64,000 bases of DNA from Lysinibacillus odysseyi. Its GTDB lineage: Bacteria; Bacillota; Bacilli; Bacillales_A; Planococcaceae. Below the pieces are notes generated by a model, which was not told where the DNA came from, did no database searches, and was given only the letters and a program-made list of their open reading frames with translations. Shown piece after piece: positions 42,337 through 52,196 of the stretch. Position 1 is the first letter of the stretch, and every line of letters starts with the position of its first letter. The DNA lies in assembly GCA_014595895.1 (NCBI GenBank), contig JABUKB010000006.1, positions 79,363 through 143,362 on the forward strand. Reading direction: 5' to 3'. Made by a program: the position numbers and the translations under genes.

Positions 42337-42743
42337 CCTTTTTGTTTAGACCTTCTTTTCATTAAAACACGCTTAATTGATACTGCTCAGATAAACTTTC
42401 CAAAAAATGCATAGCTGCTGTACTGTTGCCCACCTCGTCAATCATTGGGCTAAATATGCCTATTATTTCATTTATTATTCTACCTAAATACATGAAACCG
42501 TTCCTCAACAATATGGCCCTATTGCTTAAAAAGTCACAATTCATTTTCAAGAATCGCGCTCGATGGTTGGAGATTAATATTTTACGTATTTATGAAATGG
42601 ATTAATTTATATATATAGTGCTGTTTATGAATAACTTGAGAATAGAATCATCATTAGGTACCTACCACGATAACATGTAAAGCAATCAATGAACTACTTT
42701 TGAGAACCCTTTAAAATCCAAGACTGAATAGTAGTTTAAAATT
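42337..42743. other. Interval without a supported gene
   Basis: It contains a 62-codon minus-strand frame (42362-42550) without ribosome binding site, and the string CAACAATATGGCCC that recurs near 45469. I regard it as decayed sequence. Confidence 0.4.
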
Positions 42744-42795
42744 AAAATACCCCACCTGTTAGATGTTACACATTATCTAGCAAGTGGAGTATTTT
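42744..42795 (-). terminator. Terminator of the alkaline phosphatase gene
   Basis: AAAATACTCCAC pairs with GTGGGGTATTTT (one G-U), with an inner AGAT/ATCT pair. A T run follows on the minus strand. Confidence 0.7.
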
Positions 42796-42809
42796 TAATT
42801 AGCTTCTTC

Positions 42810-44135
42810 TTATTTCAACTTCATTGTTTCTGCAATTAATTTTGGTAAATCCGTATTGTCATGGAATCCTACAAATTTCTGAGATTGAGGTCCATAAACA
42901 TAAAGCGGGATGTCTGCAGCAGTATGATTTGTGCTTGTCCAACCAATAGTCGCATGTTTACTTACTACTGTATTAATAGCATAAGATGCATCTTTCGCTT
43001 CCTTGATATAGTTAACATCATTCTCGCTTAATGTAAGTCCAGTATGTCCTTCCACTACTTCAAGAACGTTAGAACGATCGTTGTTTAACTTACTTGCCAT
43101 AGCGTCCCCAGTTACTGTAACATTTTGTAAAACACTTACTTTCGATCCTCCAGTAGTCATACCACCTGTGTCATGGTCACCAGCAATTACAACTAAAGTT
43201 TTTCCATCTTTTTCAGCAAAATCCATTGCTTTTTCAACTGCTTCTTCAAAAGCTGCTACATCTGACATAGCCCAAGCAGCATCATTATCATGTCCTGCCC
43301 AGTCAATTTGGCTTCCTTCCACTACTAAGAAAAATCCATCTTTATCTTCTTCTAAAACATCAATTGCTGCTTCTGTCATATCAGCAAGACTAGGTTCTTC
43401 TGTATCACCACGATGTAATTCAGGTGCTAGTGAGCCACCAGCAAATAGACCAAGTAATTTATCTCCATCTTCCACATTTAGATCTTTTACATTCTCTAAT
43501 TCATCACTTGTCCCTACAAATTCAAAACCTTTTTCTTCGGCTTCCTTAATTAGATTACGCTCTTCTTGATTTCCACCTTCAGATTTTGGCAGGAAGTTGC
43601 TTTTACCCCCACCAAGCATAACATCTACGTCACTTTCAACAAGCTGTCTAGAAATTTCTGTTTCTTTGTTTCGGCTATCAACATGTGCAGCGAAAGCAGC
43701 AGGGGTAGCATGGCTAATCGTTGAAGTAGCTACTAATCCTGTAGATTTTTCATTTTTCTCAGCTGCTTCTAGAATCGTTTCTACCTTGTTACCTTCTGCA
43801 TCAAGTCCAATTACACCATTATTTGTTTTGACACCAGTTGCCATCGCTGTACCAGCAGCTGCAGAATCGGTAGTGTCAGAGTTTGCCGAATAAGTTGTGA
43901 ACATTCCTTTCAAATGGTTATCCCAAATGGCACTCTCACCTTTATATGCACGATAATTCGCAGCGTAGTCCGCACTAAATCCATCCGGAATCATATATAT
44001 TACATTTTCTACTTTCCCATTATTTCCATTACCTTTACCAGCATTTTCTGGTTTAGCAGCATCTGTCGTTCCAAAGTTTAACCCCGAAAACGCAAGAGCT
44101 CCAGTTAGAGCTACAACACCTAATTTTTTATACAT
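42810..44135 (-). CDS. Secreted alkaline phosphatase
   Basis: The 441-residue protein has a signal peptide (cleavage near 27), metal-site residues in VIYMIPDGFS and the nucleophile Ser in TTDSAAAGTAMATG. His and Asp metal ligands lie in SQIDWAGHDND and VIAGDHDTGG, and GWTSTNHTAADIPLY holds the last His. It is of the PhoA/PhoB type of Bacillus. It releases phosphate outside the cell. GGAGGAGA precedes the ATG. Pho-box-like repeats lie upstream. Confidence 0.96.
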   Translation of the reverse strand: MYKKLGVVALTGALAFSGLNFGTTDAAKPENAGKGNGNNGKVENVIYMIPDGFSADYAANYRAYKGESAIWDNHLKGMFTTYSANSDTTDSAAAGTAMATGVKTNNGVIGLDAEGNKVETILEAAEKNEKSTGLVATSTISHATPAAFAAHVDSRNKETEISRQLVESDVDVMLGGGKSNFLPKSEGGNQEERNLIKEAEEKGFEFVGTSDELENVKDLNVEDGDKLLGLFAGGSLAPELHRGDTEEPSLADMTEAAIDVLEEDKDGFFLVVEGSQIDWAGHDNDAAWAMSDVAAFEEAVEKAMDFAEKDGKTLVVIAGDHDTGGMTTGGSKVSVLQNVTVTGDAMASKLNNDRSNVLEVVEGHTGLTLSENDVNYIKEAKDASYAINTVVSKHATIGWTSTNHTAADIPLYVYGPQSQKFVGFHDNTDLPKLIAETMKLK

Positions 44136-44182
44136 TCTATCTCTCCTCCCTAATATCTTACAACCTAAGTTTAATAGGCAAA

Positions 44183-44210
44183 TATTGATAGAGAGTTAAT
44201 CTACAGTAAA
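44183..44210 (-). promoter_or_regulatory. Possible PhoP box upstream of alkaline phosphatase
   Basis: On the minus strand TTTACT, TTAACT and TCAATA recur every 11 bases, like the TTAACA direct repeats bound by PhoP. The third copy is weak. The rest of 44136-44455 is AT-rich and featureless. Confidence 0.35.
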
Positions 44211-44455
44211 AGATTATTAATAAAATTCTCACAAATATACTAGTAATTTCCGTTGAAATATGTAAGAATCTCTGATAATATAATAAATTTCTTGTAATGA
44301 ATTATAGTACTTACTTAGTTCGATGAGTATCATCAATTAACTGTGTGCCTTAAAATAGCGTGATTGTGATTTTGAAGAACTTACTATTAGCCTTTCAAAA
44401 ACAAATTACAATCCTACTAACAACAGAAAAGAATACAAATTATTAACACATTAAT

Positions 44456-44734
44456 TCATCCGGCTTCTTCTGCAAAAACAGCAGCATGAAATAGTGAAGT
44501 TTGCTCCTCAAAATCAAAAAAAAGAGGAGCCTCAATAAAATTGTTCAATAAAGTGTATCCACCGTTATGTCCTGGTTCTGAAATTATAGGTACGCCACTT
44601 GTTGAAAGTGTATCAATATAACGATATACAGTCCTTATATTAATTTCTAACTTTTCTGAAAATTGTTTTGCAGTAATTTTTTCACCTGAACGAAGCATCC
44701 ACAGAATTGCTAACATATTGTCAATTTTAGGAAT
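44456..44734 (-). pseudogene. Truncated YafY/YobV-type regulator
   Basis: The sequence begins (after an ATT codon at 44732-44734, where AGGTGG gives ideal ribosome binding spacing) as PKIDNMLAILWMLRSGEKIT and has a good helix-turn-helix (TAKQFSEKLEINIRTVYRYI). It stops at FHAAVFAEEAG after about 90 residues, whereas the family has about 300 with a WYL domain. The first standard ATG is six codons later. It is probably a dead fragment. Confidence 0.7.
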
Positions 44735-44825
44735 ATAAATCCACCTCTATAGTAATAAGGAAATTTTACTGTATTCACATTTAATTATAACTTATTTCCT
44801 TAAATTATCTCTTGTTAGGTTTAAG

Positions 44826-44959
44826 TATAATTCTTCACAATTGATGAAGATACATCTTGAATATTCAATCACGGTTTATAATCTGAGCCAAACCTAGAGC
44901 CACGCCCGCCCTTCTTTAATCCATTTATCGATTTTAGATGCTCTAATTCTTTTAGACAT
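44826..44959 (-). pseudogene. Remnant of a TnsA-like transposon endonuclease
   Basis: From ATG 44959 one reads MSKRIRASKIDKWIKEGR, then a frameshift into GRGSRFGSDYKP, a TGA, and LNIQDVSSSI. The order K-E-G-R-G...YKPWLTIQDVPS is the start of TnsA-type proteins of Tn7-like elements. Stop and frameshift show decay; no other tns gene remains. Confidence 0.5.
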
Positions 44960-44995
44960 TAAAAAATACCCCTTTAGTTGAAGTAGGAATTAATA

Positions 44996-45316
44996 TTATG
45001 GTCCAGTACCACAGGATATTTTATATGTGTCTTCTTCAATCTTTTTCGCATAGCATAAGTGACTAGTGCTACCAGTTACACTGTCCCAATCATTCCATAA
45101 GACATCATATAGCGTCCCGTATTTTTTATCCTTAAAATTTTTGTCTTTTATTACCGCGAAAAAGCTTTGATAAGGATGCCCAGCATTTTGTATATAGTTT
45201 CTTATTGCACTTCTTGGAGAATTATCATTGTGCAATATTGGAGCTAAAATTGGTAGCGAAATAATGAATAATACTAAGACAATACAAAAAATAAAGATAA
45301 TTTTCCTTTTCCTCAT
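44996..45316 (-). CDS. Small membrane-anchored hypothetical protein
   Basis: The 106-residue product has an N-terminal signal or membrane anchor (MRKRKIIFIFCIVLVLFIIS) and an exported domain with two Cys (LCYAKK and SCGTGP) that could form a disulfide. AAAGGTGA lies about seven bases before the ATG. I do not recognise a family. It lies among decayed transposon fragments and may be accessory. Confidence 0.6.
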   Translation of the reverse strand: MRKRKIIFIFCIVLVLFIISLPILAPILHNDNSPRSAIRNYIQNAGHPYQSFFAVIKDKNFKDKKYGTLYDVLWNDWDSVTGSTSHLCYAKKIEEDTYKISCGTGP

Positions 45317-45713
45317 ATATTTTTCACCTTTCTACTTACTACATATATGTGTATCTATTACAACGTATAATGCCTTTTCTTCTTCAATTAAACTGCTGCG
45401 TTAGTTGAAGTATAACCTTCCCAAACCAACGTTTGGTAACATTTTTGAAACATTTCTCAAAATATTGTTATTCAACAATATGGCCCAATTGTGGAATAGG
45501 AAAAATTCTGCATATCATCACAGATTTTTATAGTAAGTCCCAGCACTGATGGTCCATAAATTACGCCGGGTTTAGGTCCCATGAATGAACATAAGCTTGG
45601 TGGACACAAGAGGAATAGATTTATGCCAATATTAATTATAAAACTAAACTCTTACTTTTATAATTATTAGTAAATTACACTTACTAAATACTATTGTAGA
45701 TAAAAACCAGAAA
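45317..45713. other. Interval of degenerate repeats
   Basis: It contains an imperfect inverted repeat at about 45386-45412 (CTTCAATTAAAC...GTTAGTTGAAG) and the shared string CAACAATATGGCCC near 45469. A minus-strand open stretch (…MGPKPGVIYGPSVLGLTIK…) has no start or family. No gene is supported. Confidence 0.4.
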
Positions 45714-45749
45714 ACCTTGATACAGCGGAGTTAATCGCTGTATCAAGGT
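45714..45749 (-). terminator. glmS terminator
   Basis: Fourteen-base perfect arms ACCTTGATACAGCG/CGCTGTATCAAGGT. A TTTTC follows on the minus strand. Confidence 0.8.
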
Positions 45750-45847
45750 AAAGTTCAGTATCACAACATGTTATAATCTAGTGATAAATTTAATTATAAT
45801 TAGTGACAAGATTAATTATAACTCACAACCTACACCATCTCTATCCC

Positions 45848-47647
45848 CTACTCAACCGTCACAGACTTCGCCAAATTACGCGGTTTATCCACGTCACAAC
45901 GACGGTGTAACGCTGCATAGTAGCTAATTAACTGTAATGGCACTACTGATACAAGCGGTGTTAATAGTGGATGTACGCGAGGAATAATCAGTGTATCCCC
46001 GTCCTCTTCTAAGCCTTCCATCGCGATAATACAAGCGTTGGCGCCGCGCGCTACCACTTCCTTGACATTGCCGCGAATATTAAGCGCTACTTGCTCCTGT
46101 GTCACCAATGCAAATACCGGTGTACCCTCTTCGATCAAGGCAATCGTACCGTGCTTTAACTCGCCGCCAGCAAACCCTTCTGCTTGGATATAAGAGATTT
46201 CTTTTAGCTTTAAAGCACCCTCTAATGCCACGCAGAAGTCGATATTACGGCCAATGAAGAAGGCATTGCGTGCGATTTTTAAATAATCTTCCGCTATTTC
46301 CTCCATCACATCTTTCGCATCTACGATTGACTGAATGGCATTTGCCGCCAATCCTAGCTCTTGCTTCATATCAAAGTCTAATGCCACGCCACGTGCTTTC
46401 CCTGTTACGTAGGCAGCAATCGCTAATACTGCTACTTGCGCCACATAGGCTTTTGTCGAAGCCACAGCAATCTCTGGTCCGGCATGCAGTAATAATGTGT
46501 AATCTGATTCACGAGAAAGCGTAGAACCTGCAACATTCGTTACCGTTAATGTCGGGTGCCCCATTTCTGTAATCTTTACTAGCACTTGGCGGCTATCCGC
46601 TGTTTCACCAGATTGCGAGATAAAGATAAACAACGGCTTCTCTGATAGAATCGGCATATTATAGCCAAACTCGCTTGAAATATGCACCTCTACAGGAATG
46701 CCTGCCATCTTCTCGAAATACTCTTTCCCTACCAAACCAGCATGGTAGCTCGTGCCTGCAGCTATAATATAAATGCGGTCTGCTTCCGTGATTGCCTGTA
46801 AAATATCTTCATCAATCGCCAGTTCTTCTTGCTGTTCGTACTGTTGAATAATTTTACGGACAACAGACGGCTGCTCATCCATTTCTTTTAACATATAGTG
46901 TGGGTATGTGCCTTTTTCAATATCAGAGGCATCTAACTCTGCCTTAAACGGCTTACGCTCTACCACACGACCATCCAGCGTTGAAATTTCAACACTATCT
47001 TTTTTCACAATAACTACTTCTTTATCATGCAATTCGATAAACTGATCCGTTACTTGCAGCATCGCCATCGCATCGGAAGCTACTACATTAAACGTATCAC
47101 CTACTCCAACTAGTAATGGTGATTTATTCTTTGCAACGTAAATCGTCTCTGCATCTTCATGATCCAATAATGCCAATGCATACGAACCATGAACAAGTCT
47201 TAACGTTTTACGGAATGCTTCCACTGTCGATAAACCTTCTTTTGAAAAGAGATCCACTAGCTGTACAATGACCTCTGTGTCTGTATCAGATTGCATCGGG
47301 ATTCCTTTTAAATACGCTTTTTGCAGGAGATGATAGTTTTCAATCACCCCGTTGTGCACAAGTGTAAAACGGCCTGAAGCGGATTGATGCGGGTGGGCAT
47401 TTAATCTATTAGGTACCCCATGAGTAGCCCAGCGTGTATGACCGATTCCAATATGAGCCTCTACCTCACTATCGACAGTCGTACGTAAATCGGCGATACG
47501 TCCTTTTTCTTTAAAAATTGTGATGCCCTCTTCATTGTGCACCGCGATACCCGCTGAATCGTAACCGCGATACTCCAATTTCTCTAAACCTTTTAACAAG
47601 ATTTCCTTGGCATCTAAGTTGCCGTTATAACCTACAATTCCACACAT
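45848..47647 (-). CDS. glmS: Glutamine-fructose-6-phosphate aminotransferase
   Basis: From ATG 47647 the 599-residue enzyme begins MCGIVGY, with Cys2 as the glutaminase nucleophile; the longer frame would bury this residue, so it is rejected. The glutaminase domain ([18 protein letters not shown]) is followed by two SIS domains ([28 protein letters not shown]) and the C-terminal [11 protein letters not shown]. It makes glucosamine-6-phosphate for peptidoglycan. GGAGG lies ten bases upstream. A glmS ribozyme is in the leader. Confidence 0.98.
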   Translation of the reverse strand: MCGIVGYNGNLDAKEILLKGLEKLEYRGYDSAGIAVHNEEGITIFKEKGRIADLRTTVDSEVEAHIGIGHTRWATHGVPNRLNAHPHQSASGRFTLVHNGVIENYHLLQKAYLKGIPMQSDTDTEVIVQLVDLFSKEGLSTVEAFRKTLRLVHGSYALALLDHEDAETIYVAKNKSPLLVGVGDTFNVVASDAMAMLQVTDQFIELHDKEVVIVKKDSVEISTLDGRVVERKPFKAELDASDIEKGTYPHYMLKEMDEQPSVVRKIIQQYEQQEELAIDEDILQAITEADRIYIIAAGTSYHAGLVGKEYFEKMAGIPVEVHISSEFGYNMPILSEKPLFIFISQSGETADSRQVLVKITEMGHPTLTVTNVAGSTLSRESDYTLLLHAGPEIAVASTKAYVAQVAVLAIAAYVTGKARGVALDFDMKQELGLAANAIQSIVDAKDVMEEIAEDYLKIARNAFFIGRNIDFCVALEGALKLKEISYIQAEGFAGGELKHGTIALIEEGTPVFALVTQEQVALNIRGNVKEVVARGANACIIAMEGLEEDGDTLIIPRVHPLLTPLVSVVPLQLISYYAALHRRCDVDKPRNLAKSVTVE

Positions 47648-47707
47648 ATTCGATTGTCCTCCATTGCTCCATGACAAATACAAGATGCTCTGTTTAACAT
47701 CTTTTGT

Positions 47708-47895
47708 AAATGGGAGCTTCTGTTATTTTAATATGTACCTGCTTACGGCTCTGTACAGGCAATCACTTGTCTGCTTTCCACGTAAACTTTACAATCGGGT
47801 ACGGGCGATCGGGAGGTATCCGCCGAAATTTCGATAATCCTCCACCTCGTCTGCTAAAGTTTCTTCGCTCGATTTCTTTAGCTCAGGCGCTATAA
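47708..47895 (-). ncRNA. glmS ribozyme-riboswitch
   Basis: In the glmS leader the minus strand has the core AGCGCCTGAGC, then GACGAGGTGGAGGATTATCG, AATTTCGGCGGATACCTCCC and, downstream, AGAAGCTCCC before the start codon. These match the conserved P1-P4 elements. Self-cleavage is expected between A47891 and G47890 when glucosamine-6-phosphate binds, leading to mRNA decay and feedback control. Confidence 0.93.
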
Positions 47896-48000
47896 TTGTT
47901 TTCCGATTTGCATTTATAATGCGCGGTCTTCTCCTCCTTTTATCGCGCAAGCTCGAGCTTTTCTGTCATTTTTAACCATTAAATTACAACGAGCATTACA

Positions 48001-48029
48001 ATCATACAGAAAGGATAACCTTCCGTCAA
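48001..48029 (-). promoter_or_regulatory. glmS promoter
   Basis: TTGACG and TATGAT 17 bases apart on the minus strand, about 100 bases before the ribozyme. Confidence 0.7.
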
Positions 48030-48097
48030 ACTATTATTCTCTATAGGTAGTAATTCCCATATTTTTTATTCATATGAATGATAAAAACAAAAGAAAA

Positions 48098-48127
48098 AGC
48101 CGTCTGGAAAAGGCTTTTCAGACGGCT
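48098..48127 (-). terminator. Terminator after the DJ-1/PfpI gene
   Basis: AGCCGTCTG/CAGACGGCT arms with an inner GAAAAG/CTTTTC pair; a T run follows on the minus strand. Confidence 0.8.
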
Positions 48128-48136
48128 CCTTCCATA

Positions 48137-48658
48137 TTACAATTGCTTTTCGCTTAGCAAATTCACTATTTCTCTATTAAATGCTGGTAAGTCGTCTGGT
48201 GTGCGACTCGTTACAAGCTGATTTTGACAAACAAATACCTCTTCATCATGGAATGTTGCACCTGCATATTCCAAATCTACCTTAATGGATTTATAGCCAG
48301 TAGCGTCACGACCTTCTAGTGATTTCGCTGTAATTAGTAGCTGCGGTCCGTGACAAATCGCAAATACAGGCTTCTTCTCATCCATGAACTGCTTTGCAAA
48401 TGCCACTACTCGGTCATCAGCTCTTAGTAAATCAGGCGAGAAACCACCTGGAATGAACAATGCATCAAAATCATCCGGCTTCACATCATCAATACCATGA
48501 TTAATCTGTACGATTGTATCGTGTTTTCCAGTGACAGACTTGTTACCTTCTTTGTCTATCGTCTCTAGTGTATGTCCTGCCTGCTCTAAAGCTTCCTTCG
48601 GGCTTGTATACTCTGAATCCTCAAACTGATTAGTGATTAATACTGCAACTTTTGCCAT
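48137..48658 (-). CDS. DJ-1/PfpI-family protein (YfkM-like)
   Basis: From ATG 48658 (AAAGGGTG upstream; the earlier GTG is part of the ribosome binding site) the 173-residue protein has the DJ-1/PfpI fold, with nucleophile Cys in FAICHGPQLLI, acidic Glu in NQFEDSEYTSPKEAL and a FIPGGFSPD loop. Relatives are general stress proteins with proposed deglycase or protease activity; the true substrate is debated. It is monocistronic between glmS and glmM. Confidence 0.92.
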   Translation of the reverse strand: MAKVAVLITNQFEDSEYTSPKEALEQAGHTLETIDKEGNKSVTGKHDTIVQINHGIDDVKPDDFDALFIPGGFSPDLLRADDRVVAFAKQFMDEKKPVFAICHGPQLLITAKSLEGRDATGYKSIKVDLEYAGATFHDEEVFVCQNQLVTSRTPDDLPAFNREIVNLLSEKQL

Positions 48659-48723
48659 TAATGACACCCTTTCTTTTTTGAGTCATTTTTTATACTACCC
48701 GTCCTGTAAAATTTCAAACAAAA

Positions 48724-48758
48724 AGGCAATGCATAAACTTATCACTTATGCATTGCCT
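48724..48758 (-). terminator. Terminator after glmM
   Basis: Thirteen-base perfect arms AGGCAATGCATAA/TTATGCATTGCCT with TTTTTG on the minus strand. Confidence 0.85.
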
Positions 48759-48767
48759 AGTATTATA

Positions 48768-50120
48768 TTATTCCACTAAACCCATTTCAGCCTTTACTAC
48801 ATCTGCAATACGGTTGACATAGTTTGTGCATTCTTCAATCGTAGCAGCCTCTACCATAACACGTACAAGAGACTCTGTACCAGAAGGACGTACAAGCACA
48901 CGCCCGTTGCCTGCCATCTCTGCTTCTACTTCGGCAATGGCAGCCGCTACACGCTCATTTTGTGTTACAGCATGCTTATCTGTCACGCGTACGTTCACTA
49001 ACTTTTGCGGGAATATTGTCATTTCACTCGCTAGTTCTGATAAACGCTTGCCTGTCACCTTCATAATGTTCACTAACTGAATTCCAGTTAATAGACCATC
49101 ACCCGTTGTATTGTAATCAAGGAATACAATATGACCGGATTGCTCGCCACCTACATTATAGTCATTCGCACGCATTTCTTCGACTACATAACGATCGCCT
49201 ACTGCTGTTTGAACACTTGTCATGCCATTTTCTTCTACTGCTTTGTAGAAGCCCATGTTACTCATGACTGTAGAAACAATCGTATTCTTCTTCAGACGAC
49301 CTTTTGCATTTAAATATTTACCGATGATAAACATAATCTGATCACCATCAACGATTTGCCCTTTTTCATCGACAGCAATTAAACGGTCCCCGTCACCATC
49401 AAAAGCTAGTCCTACATCGGCACCACGCTCTAAGACAAACTCAGCTAATTTCTCCGGGTGTGTAGATCCTACACCGTCATTGATGTTTAAACCTGTCGGC
49501 GTTGCACCCATCGTTGAAATGTCTGCTTCTAAATCCGCAAATAAATGTGTAGCTAACTGACTTGTCGCACCATGGGCACAGTCTAACGCTACGTGAATTG
49601 TATCAAACTCTTCTTCTACAGTTTGTTTTAAGTAAGAAATATATTTTTGTCCACCTTCAAAATAATCCGATACTGAACCAATATCGCTTCCGACTGGACG
49701 TGGTAATGTATCTTCTGGTGCATCAATCAGTGCTTCTATCTCTGCTTCTTGAGCATCTGTTAATTTAAAGCCATCTGGGCCAAAAAATTTAATACCGTTA
49801 TCTTGAACAGGGTTGTGAGATGCTGAAATCATAACACCTGCTTGTGCATTCATTACACGTGTTAAATAAGCTACACCTGGTGTACTAATTACACCTAAAC
49901 GCATCACTTCTGCACCGATAGATAAAAGACCAGCTACTAATGCTCCTTCTAACATTTCTCCAGAAATACGCGTATCTCGACCGATTAATACTTTTGGGCG
50001 CTCTTTGGCATCCTTCGTTAGCACATATCCCCCAATACGTCCTAGTTTGAATGCAAACTCTGGTGTAAGTTCTGAGTTAGCGACCCCGCGGACGCCATCT
50101 GTTCCGAAATATTTACCCAT
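48768..50120 (-). CDS. glmM: Phosphoglucosamine mutase
   Basis: The 450-residue enzyme starts [15 protein letters not shown], with phosphoserine Ser101 in [17 protein letters not shown], the Mg loop DGDGDR and the sugar-binding GGEQSGH, and the C-terminal RPSGTE phosphate loop. It converts glucosamine-6-P to glucosamine-1-P. It is last in the cdaA-cdaR-glmM operon, a conserved Firmicutes linkage; in Bacillus GlmM binds and inhibits CdaA. GAAGGAGA precedes the ATG. Confidence 0.98.
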   Translation of the reverse strand: MGKYFGTDGVRGVANSELTPEFAFKLGRIGGYVLTKDAKERPKVLIGRDTRISGEMLEGALVAGLLSIGAEVMRLGVISTPGVAYLTRVMNAQAGVMISASHNPVQDNGIKFFGPDGFKLTDAQEAEIEALIDAPEDTLPRPVGSDIGSVSDYFEGGQKYISYLKQTVEEEFDTIHVALDCAHGATSQLATHLFADLEADISTMGATPTGLNINDGVGSTHPEKLAEFVLERGADVGLAFDGDGDRLIAVDEKGQIVDGDQIMFIIGKYLNAKGRLKKNTIVSTVMSNMGFYKAVEENGMTSVQTAVGDRYVVEEMRANDYNVGGEQSGHIVFLDYNTTGDGLLTGIQLVNIMKVTGKRLSELASEMTIFPQKLVNVRVTDKHAVTQNERVAAAIAEVEAEMAGNGRVLVRPSGTESLVRVMVEAATIEECTNYVNRIADVVKAEMGLVE

Positions 50121-50209
50121 TTTGTTCTCTCCTTCGATACTCGACCATTCAGTCTTTTTGTAAAATAATTACACATCGGTAGATTTTTATGCTTACATCA
50201 TAAGCTTTA

Positions 50210-51163
50210 CTAATTATTATTAGCAATATTAACATTCACATCTGCGTGAATTTTCACTGTTCCTTTTTCTACAGCTACTCCCTCCGGCACGATAACCTTT
50301 CCTTCATAGGAGCCTGATTCTGACAAATCCGACACATCAAATTTTACGACTAACTCTGTTAATTCGTCAATCATTACCCTTTCTCCTGTCACTTTGAGGT
50401 GTTTTGGTTCTGGTAATAATTTATTAATCGTGACACCTTCTGGTAAAGTACCTGATTCTTGAATTGTAATAGGTATTTCTTTACTATATTGTTCAATTTC
50501 TACTTTAACCTTTACTTGCGCTGGTTCCACCGTTACATCTAGGCGGTTTAAGTCCATATTCAACACTTTTACATTGGCATCCTGCTCAAAAGATCCTGAC
50601 ATGCCTTGTTCTCCTGTCACCGTTGCCTTGATATAACTAACGCTATCGACAACGCTTTTTGCGCCCGTTACTGTCACGGTTTCTGGATTAGCCGTCATAT
50701 CTTTTAACACATAATCTTCTGCAATTAATCGACTATTCATTTCCGGCTCAACTTTAAATTCCTTTGAAACTTTCTCTTCTATTACCACTTGGACAGAGGC
50801 CGGTTCAATGGAAACATTTAATTTATCAGAAAAATTTTCATGTTTAATAGGAACATGATGCTCCCCTAAAGTTAAGGAGTTCAGGTCGACAAATACGACA
50901 TAATCTTGTGAAGTTTGAGCTTGCAAAATATGTTGTACGGCACCACTAATTGTAACATTTACTGTTTCGGGTACTCCCGTTACTATTAAATTTTCATTAT
51001 CATAATATACCTCCACCGGTACATTGTATAAAATTTCCACATCATTGGTTGCGTTTGATTCTCGCCCGCCATCTAGACTCGACTTTACATAGAAAAATAA
51101 AGCAAATGCTAAGACTAGCGCTACAATACGTAGCGCCCATACACTATCAAATAGTTTATTCAT
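50210..51163 (-). CDS. cdaR: Regulator of CdaA with YbbR domains
   Basis: The 317-residue protein has an N-terminal membrane helix (about 10-26) and three to four extracytoplasmic YbbR domains (repeats of the form VTVTGAKSVVDSVSYIKATV). CdaR binds CdaA and modulates c-di-AMP synthesis. It overlaps the end of cdaA by eight bases and is followed by glmM, so this is the standard operon. Confidence 0.95.
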   Translation of the reverse strand: MNKLFDSVWALRIVALVLAFALFFYVKSSLDGGRESNATNDVEILYNVPVEVYYDNENLIVTGVPETVNVTISGAVQHILQAQTSQDYVVFVDLNSLTLGEHHVPIKHENFSDKLNVSIEPASVQVVIEEKVSKEFKVEPEMNSRLIAEDYVLKDMTANPETVTVTGAKSVVDSVSYIKATVTGEQGMSGSFEQDANVKVLNMDLNRLDVTVEPAQVKVKVEIEQYSKEIPITIQESGTLPEGVTINKLLPEPKHLKVTGERVMIDELTELVVKFDVSDLSESGSYEGKVIVPEGVAVEKGTVKIHADVNVNIANNN

Positions 51164-51992
51164 TTTTCTTACCTCCCCAACTTAACTTAGAGGCTAAATT
51201 CGATTCTTGTTCAGGTCCAAACCATAATACACGTAATTTATCTCCAAAATCTTCTAGTGAGAGATTACGGTCAATTTTACCGTCTTCTGCAATACTAATC
51301 GCACCCGTCTCCTCCGATACAATGATGACAATGGCATCTGTTACTTCACTCAAACCAAGCGCGGCACGGTGGCGCGTCCCTAGTTCTTTCGAAATGAAAG
51401 CACTTTCTGATAAAGGTAAATAACATGCAGCAGCAGCAATTTGATCACGCTGAACAATCACCGCTCCATCATGTAATGGTGTATTAGGAATAAAGATATT
51501 GATTAAAAGTTCTGAAGTCATATCGGCATTCATTTTAATACCTGTTTCAATGTAGTCTGTCAAACCCGTATCCCTCTCAATAGAGATGAGAGCACCAATA
51601 CGTCGTTTAGCCATATAGCTGACAGATTTTTTCATAGCTTCAATTAAAACGGTCTGTTGCTCATCCTGTTGGCTATTGGTTCTTTGGAATAGCTTTCCGC
51701 GCCCTATTTGTTCAAGCGCTCGGCGAATCTCCGGTTGGAAAATAATAATGACCGCGAGTAAACCCCATTCGATTATTTCTTCTAATAACCAGTCAAGGGT
51801 GTTTAATCCAAATATCTCTGTTACAATTTTCGCAAAAATAATAACGAAAATCCCTTTCAATAATTGAACGGCTTTCGTTCCTTTAATGAGGGTCAAAACT
51901 TTGTATACAACGTACCAGACAAGCAGTACATCGATAAAATTAATAAAAATACTTACAGGTTGTAAATCCGTAAATTGTTCGATTATCCGCAC
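51156..51992 (-). CDS. cdaA: Membrane diadenylate cyclase
   Basis: The 278-residue protein has three N-terminal membrane helices and a DAC domain with the DGA motif (TPLHDGAVIV) and RHR motif (GTRHRAALG). It makes c-di-AMP from two ATP. Initiation is at GTG 51992 with GGGGGAT upstream. It heads the cdaA-cdaR-glmM operon; potassium and wall homeostasis are the known outputs of its product. Confidence 0.97.
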   Translation of the reverse strand: MRIIEQFTDLQPVSIFINFIDVLLVWYVVYKVLTLIKGTKAVQLLKGIFVIIFAKIVTEIFGLNTLDWLLEEIIEWGLLAVIIIFQPEIRRALEQIGRGKLFQRTNSQQDEQQTVLIEAMKKSVSYMAKRRIGALISIERDTGLTDYIETGIKMNADMTSELLINIFIPNTPLHDGAVIVQRDQIAAAACYLPLSESAFISKELGTRHRAALGLSEVTDAIVIIVSEETGAISIAEDGKIDRNLSLEDFGDKLRVLWFGPEQESNLASKLSWGGKKNE

Positions 51993-52196
51993 GTGGCATC
52001 CCCCACTTTTCTAACTAGTGCATATACTTCTAAAGTATATCATATTTATGCGATGTTCAACTTAGCGCTATAGAAAAAACTGTACCCATTCAAGAAGACT
52101 CTGTCATTTTCCATAGAACGTCAAAAACTGACATAAAGTTGCATCATTAGAAAAAACCAAGGAATAGCCGTCCCCTGGTTTTATCTAGATGATTTA

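Noticed and set aside
42362..42550. 62-codon minus frame after the PLD gene
   Set aside because: No ribosome binding site; it overlaps a string repeated elsewhere in decayed sequence.
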